Part shown: piece by piece, positions 63,749 through 64,000 of the stretch
Layout: the number at the start of each line of letters is the position of its first letter
Numbering within the stretch: position 1 is the first letter of the stretch
Source of the DNA: Liolophura sinensis
Taxonomy: Eukaryota; Mollusca; Polyplacophora; Chitonida; Chitonidae
DNA: 64,000 bases
Assembly: GCF_032854445.1 (NCBI RefSeq)
Contig: NC_088300.1
Coordinates: 78,471,084-78,535,083, forward strand
Direction: 5' to 3'
The notes under the pieces: model-generated
Seen by the model: the letters and a program-made list of their open reading frames with translations, nothing else
Told to the model about the DNA's origin: nothing
Database searches by the model: none
Program-made: the position numbers and the translations under genes

Positions 63749-64000
63749 CTGAAAATACACATAAAAACACTGATAATTAACAGCTGTTTGCAAAGCAGTC
63801 CAAACAGAGAATAAAAAGCAACAGCCTTGGTGTAATTAATAACGAGAATGAAAACAACAAGGTTTGTTTGAATGCAGAGTCTGTGGTCTGCCATTTTCTC
63901 CTGAACACACGGCTCCAAAGCGTACTGCATGAATCACGTCTGTTGAGACACTGCTCAATACTGCCTGGGTCAAGATCTGCACATGTTAGGTACACCCATA
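63749..64000. other. TMEM128: Upstream TMEM128 intron (partial)
   Basis: On the minus strand this lies 5' of the acceptor at 63749. A frame remains open through it (to 63930), but its peptide does not resemble the family, so it is read as intron. The preceding exon must be beyond 64000. Confidence 0.5.

Noticed and set aside
63749-63930. Extension of the TMEM128 exon upstream through the open frame
   Set aside because: A strong acceptor lies at 63749, and the extension peptide does not resemble the family, while similarity begins right after the acceptor.

Overview
This is a eukaryotic, intron- and repeat-dominated window, not a prokaryotic or viral one. There are no operons or long single-exon genes, base composition is AT-rich, and short splice-flanked coding exons sit among dozens of minisatellites. 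Several copies or relics of a SINE-like element end in a tail of the form ATTCTTGAGTACGGCGTAAA then CACCAATCAAATAAATAAAT. From memory this tail is very common in mollusc and other lophotrochozoan genomes, so a mollusc (bivalve or similar) is the best guess for the organism.

Only one gene can be named with confidence: TMEM128, a small four-pass membrane protein, on the minus strand. Two exons are visible. One lies at 63581-63748 (a transmembrane segment plus the conserved RYPAAIPIATACF stretch). The terminal coding exon lies at 24249-24354 (the last transmembrane segment and the stop). They join in phase (TT|A) with no gap or insertion relative to the vertebrate protein as I remember it. This makes 24355-63580 a single intron of about 39.2 kb. 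The first exons and promoter lie beyond base 64000. The 3'UTR probably runs from 24248 down to a poly(A) signal near 22650.

Layout: 1-1690 is T-rich, with poly(A)-like signals, and may be the 3'UTR of a plus-strand gene to the left. 1690-22640 is apparently intergenic; it holds minisatellites at 6.1-6.5, 6.8-7.5, 8.6-9.2, 12.5-16.8 and 20.0-20.7 kb, SINE relics, and one weak candidate exon for a type II membrane protein (5762-6057). 22640-24354 is the TMEM128 3' end. 24355-63580 is the TMEM128 intron, which contains at least thirteen unrelated tandem arrays (periods 21, 24, 30, 31, 34, 36, 40, 47, 49, 66, 68, 80 and 100 bp) totalling roughly 17 kb, plus three SINE insertions with target-site duplications.

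Most long open reading frames in the window are artefacts of stop-free tandem repeats. The 54-bp array at 12.5-16.8 kb shows this best: its apparent acidic 18-residue protein repeat is broken by recurrent 52-bp units, which both shift the frame and create an in-frame TGA or TAA. The main biological interest is the size and minisatellite load of the TMEM128 intron and the layered amplification history (higher-order repeats) recorded in the arrays. I did not see a new enzymatic or defence system.
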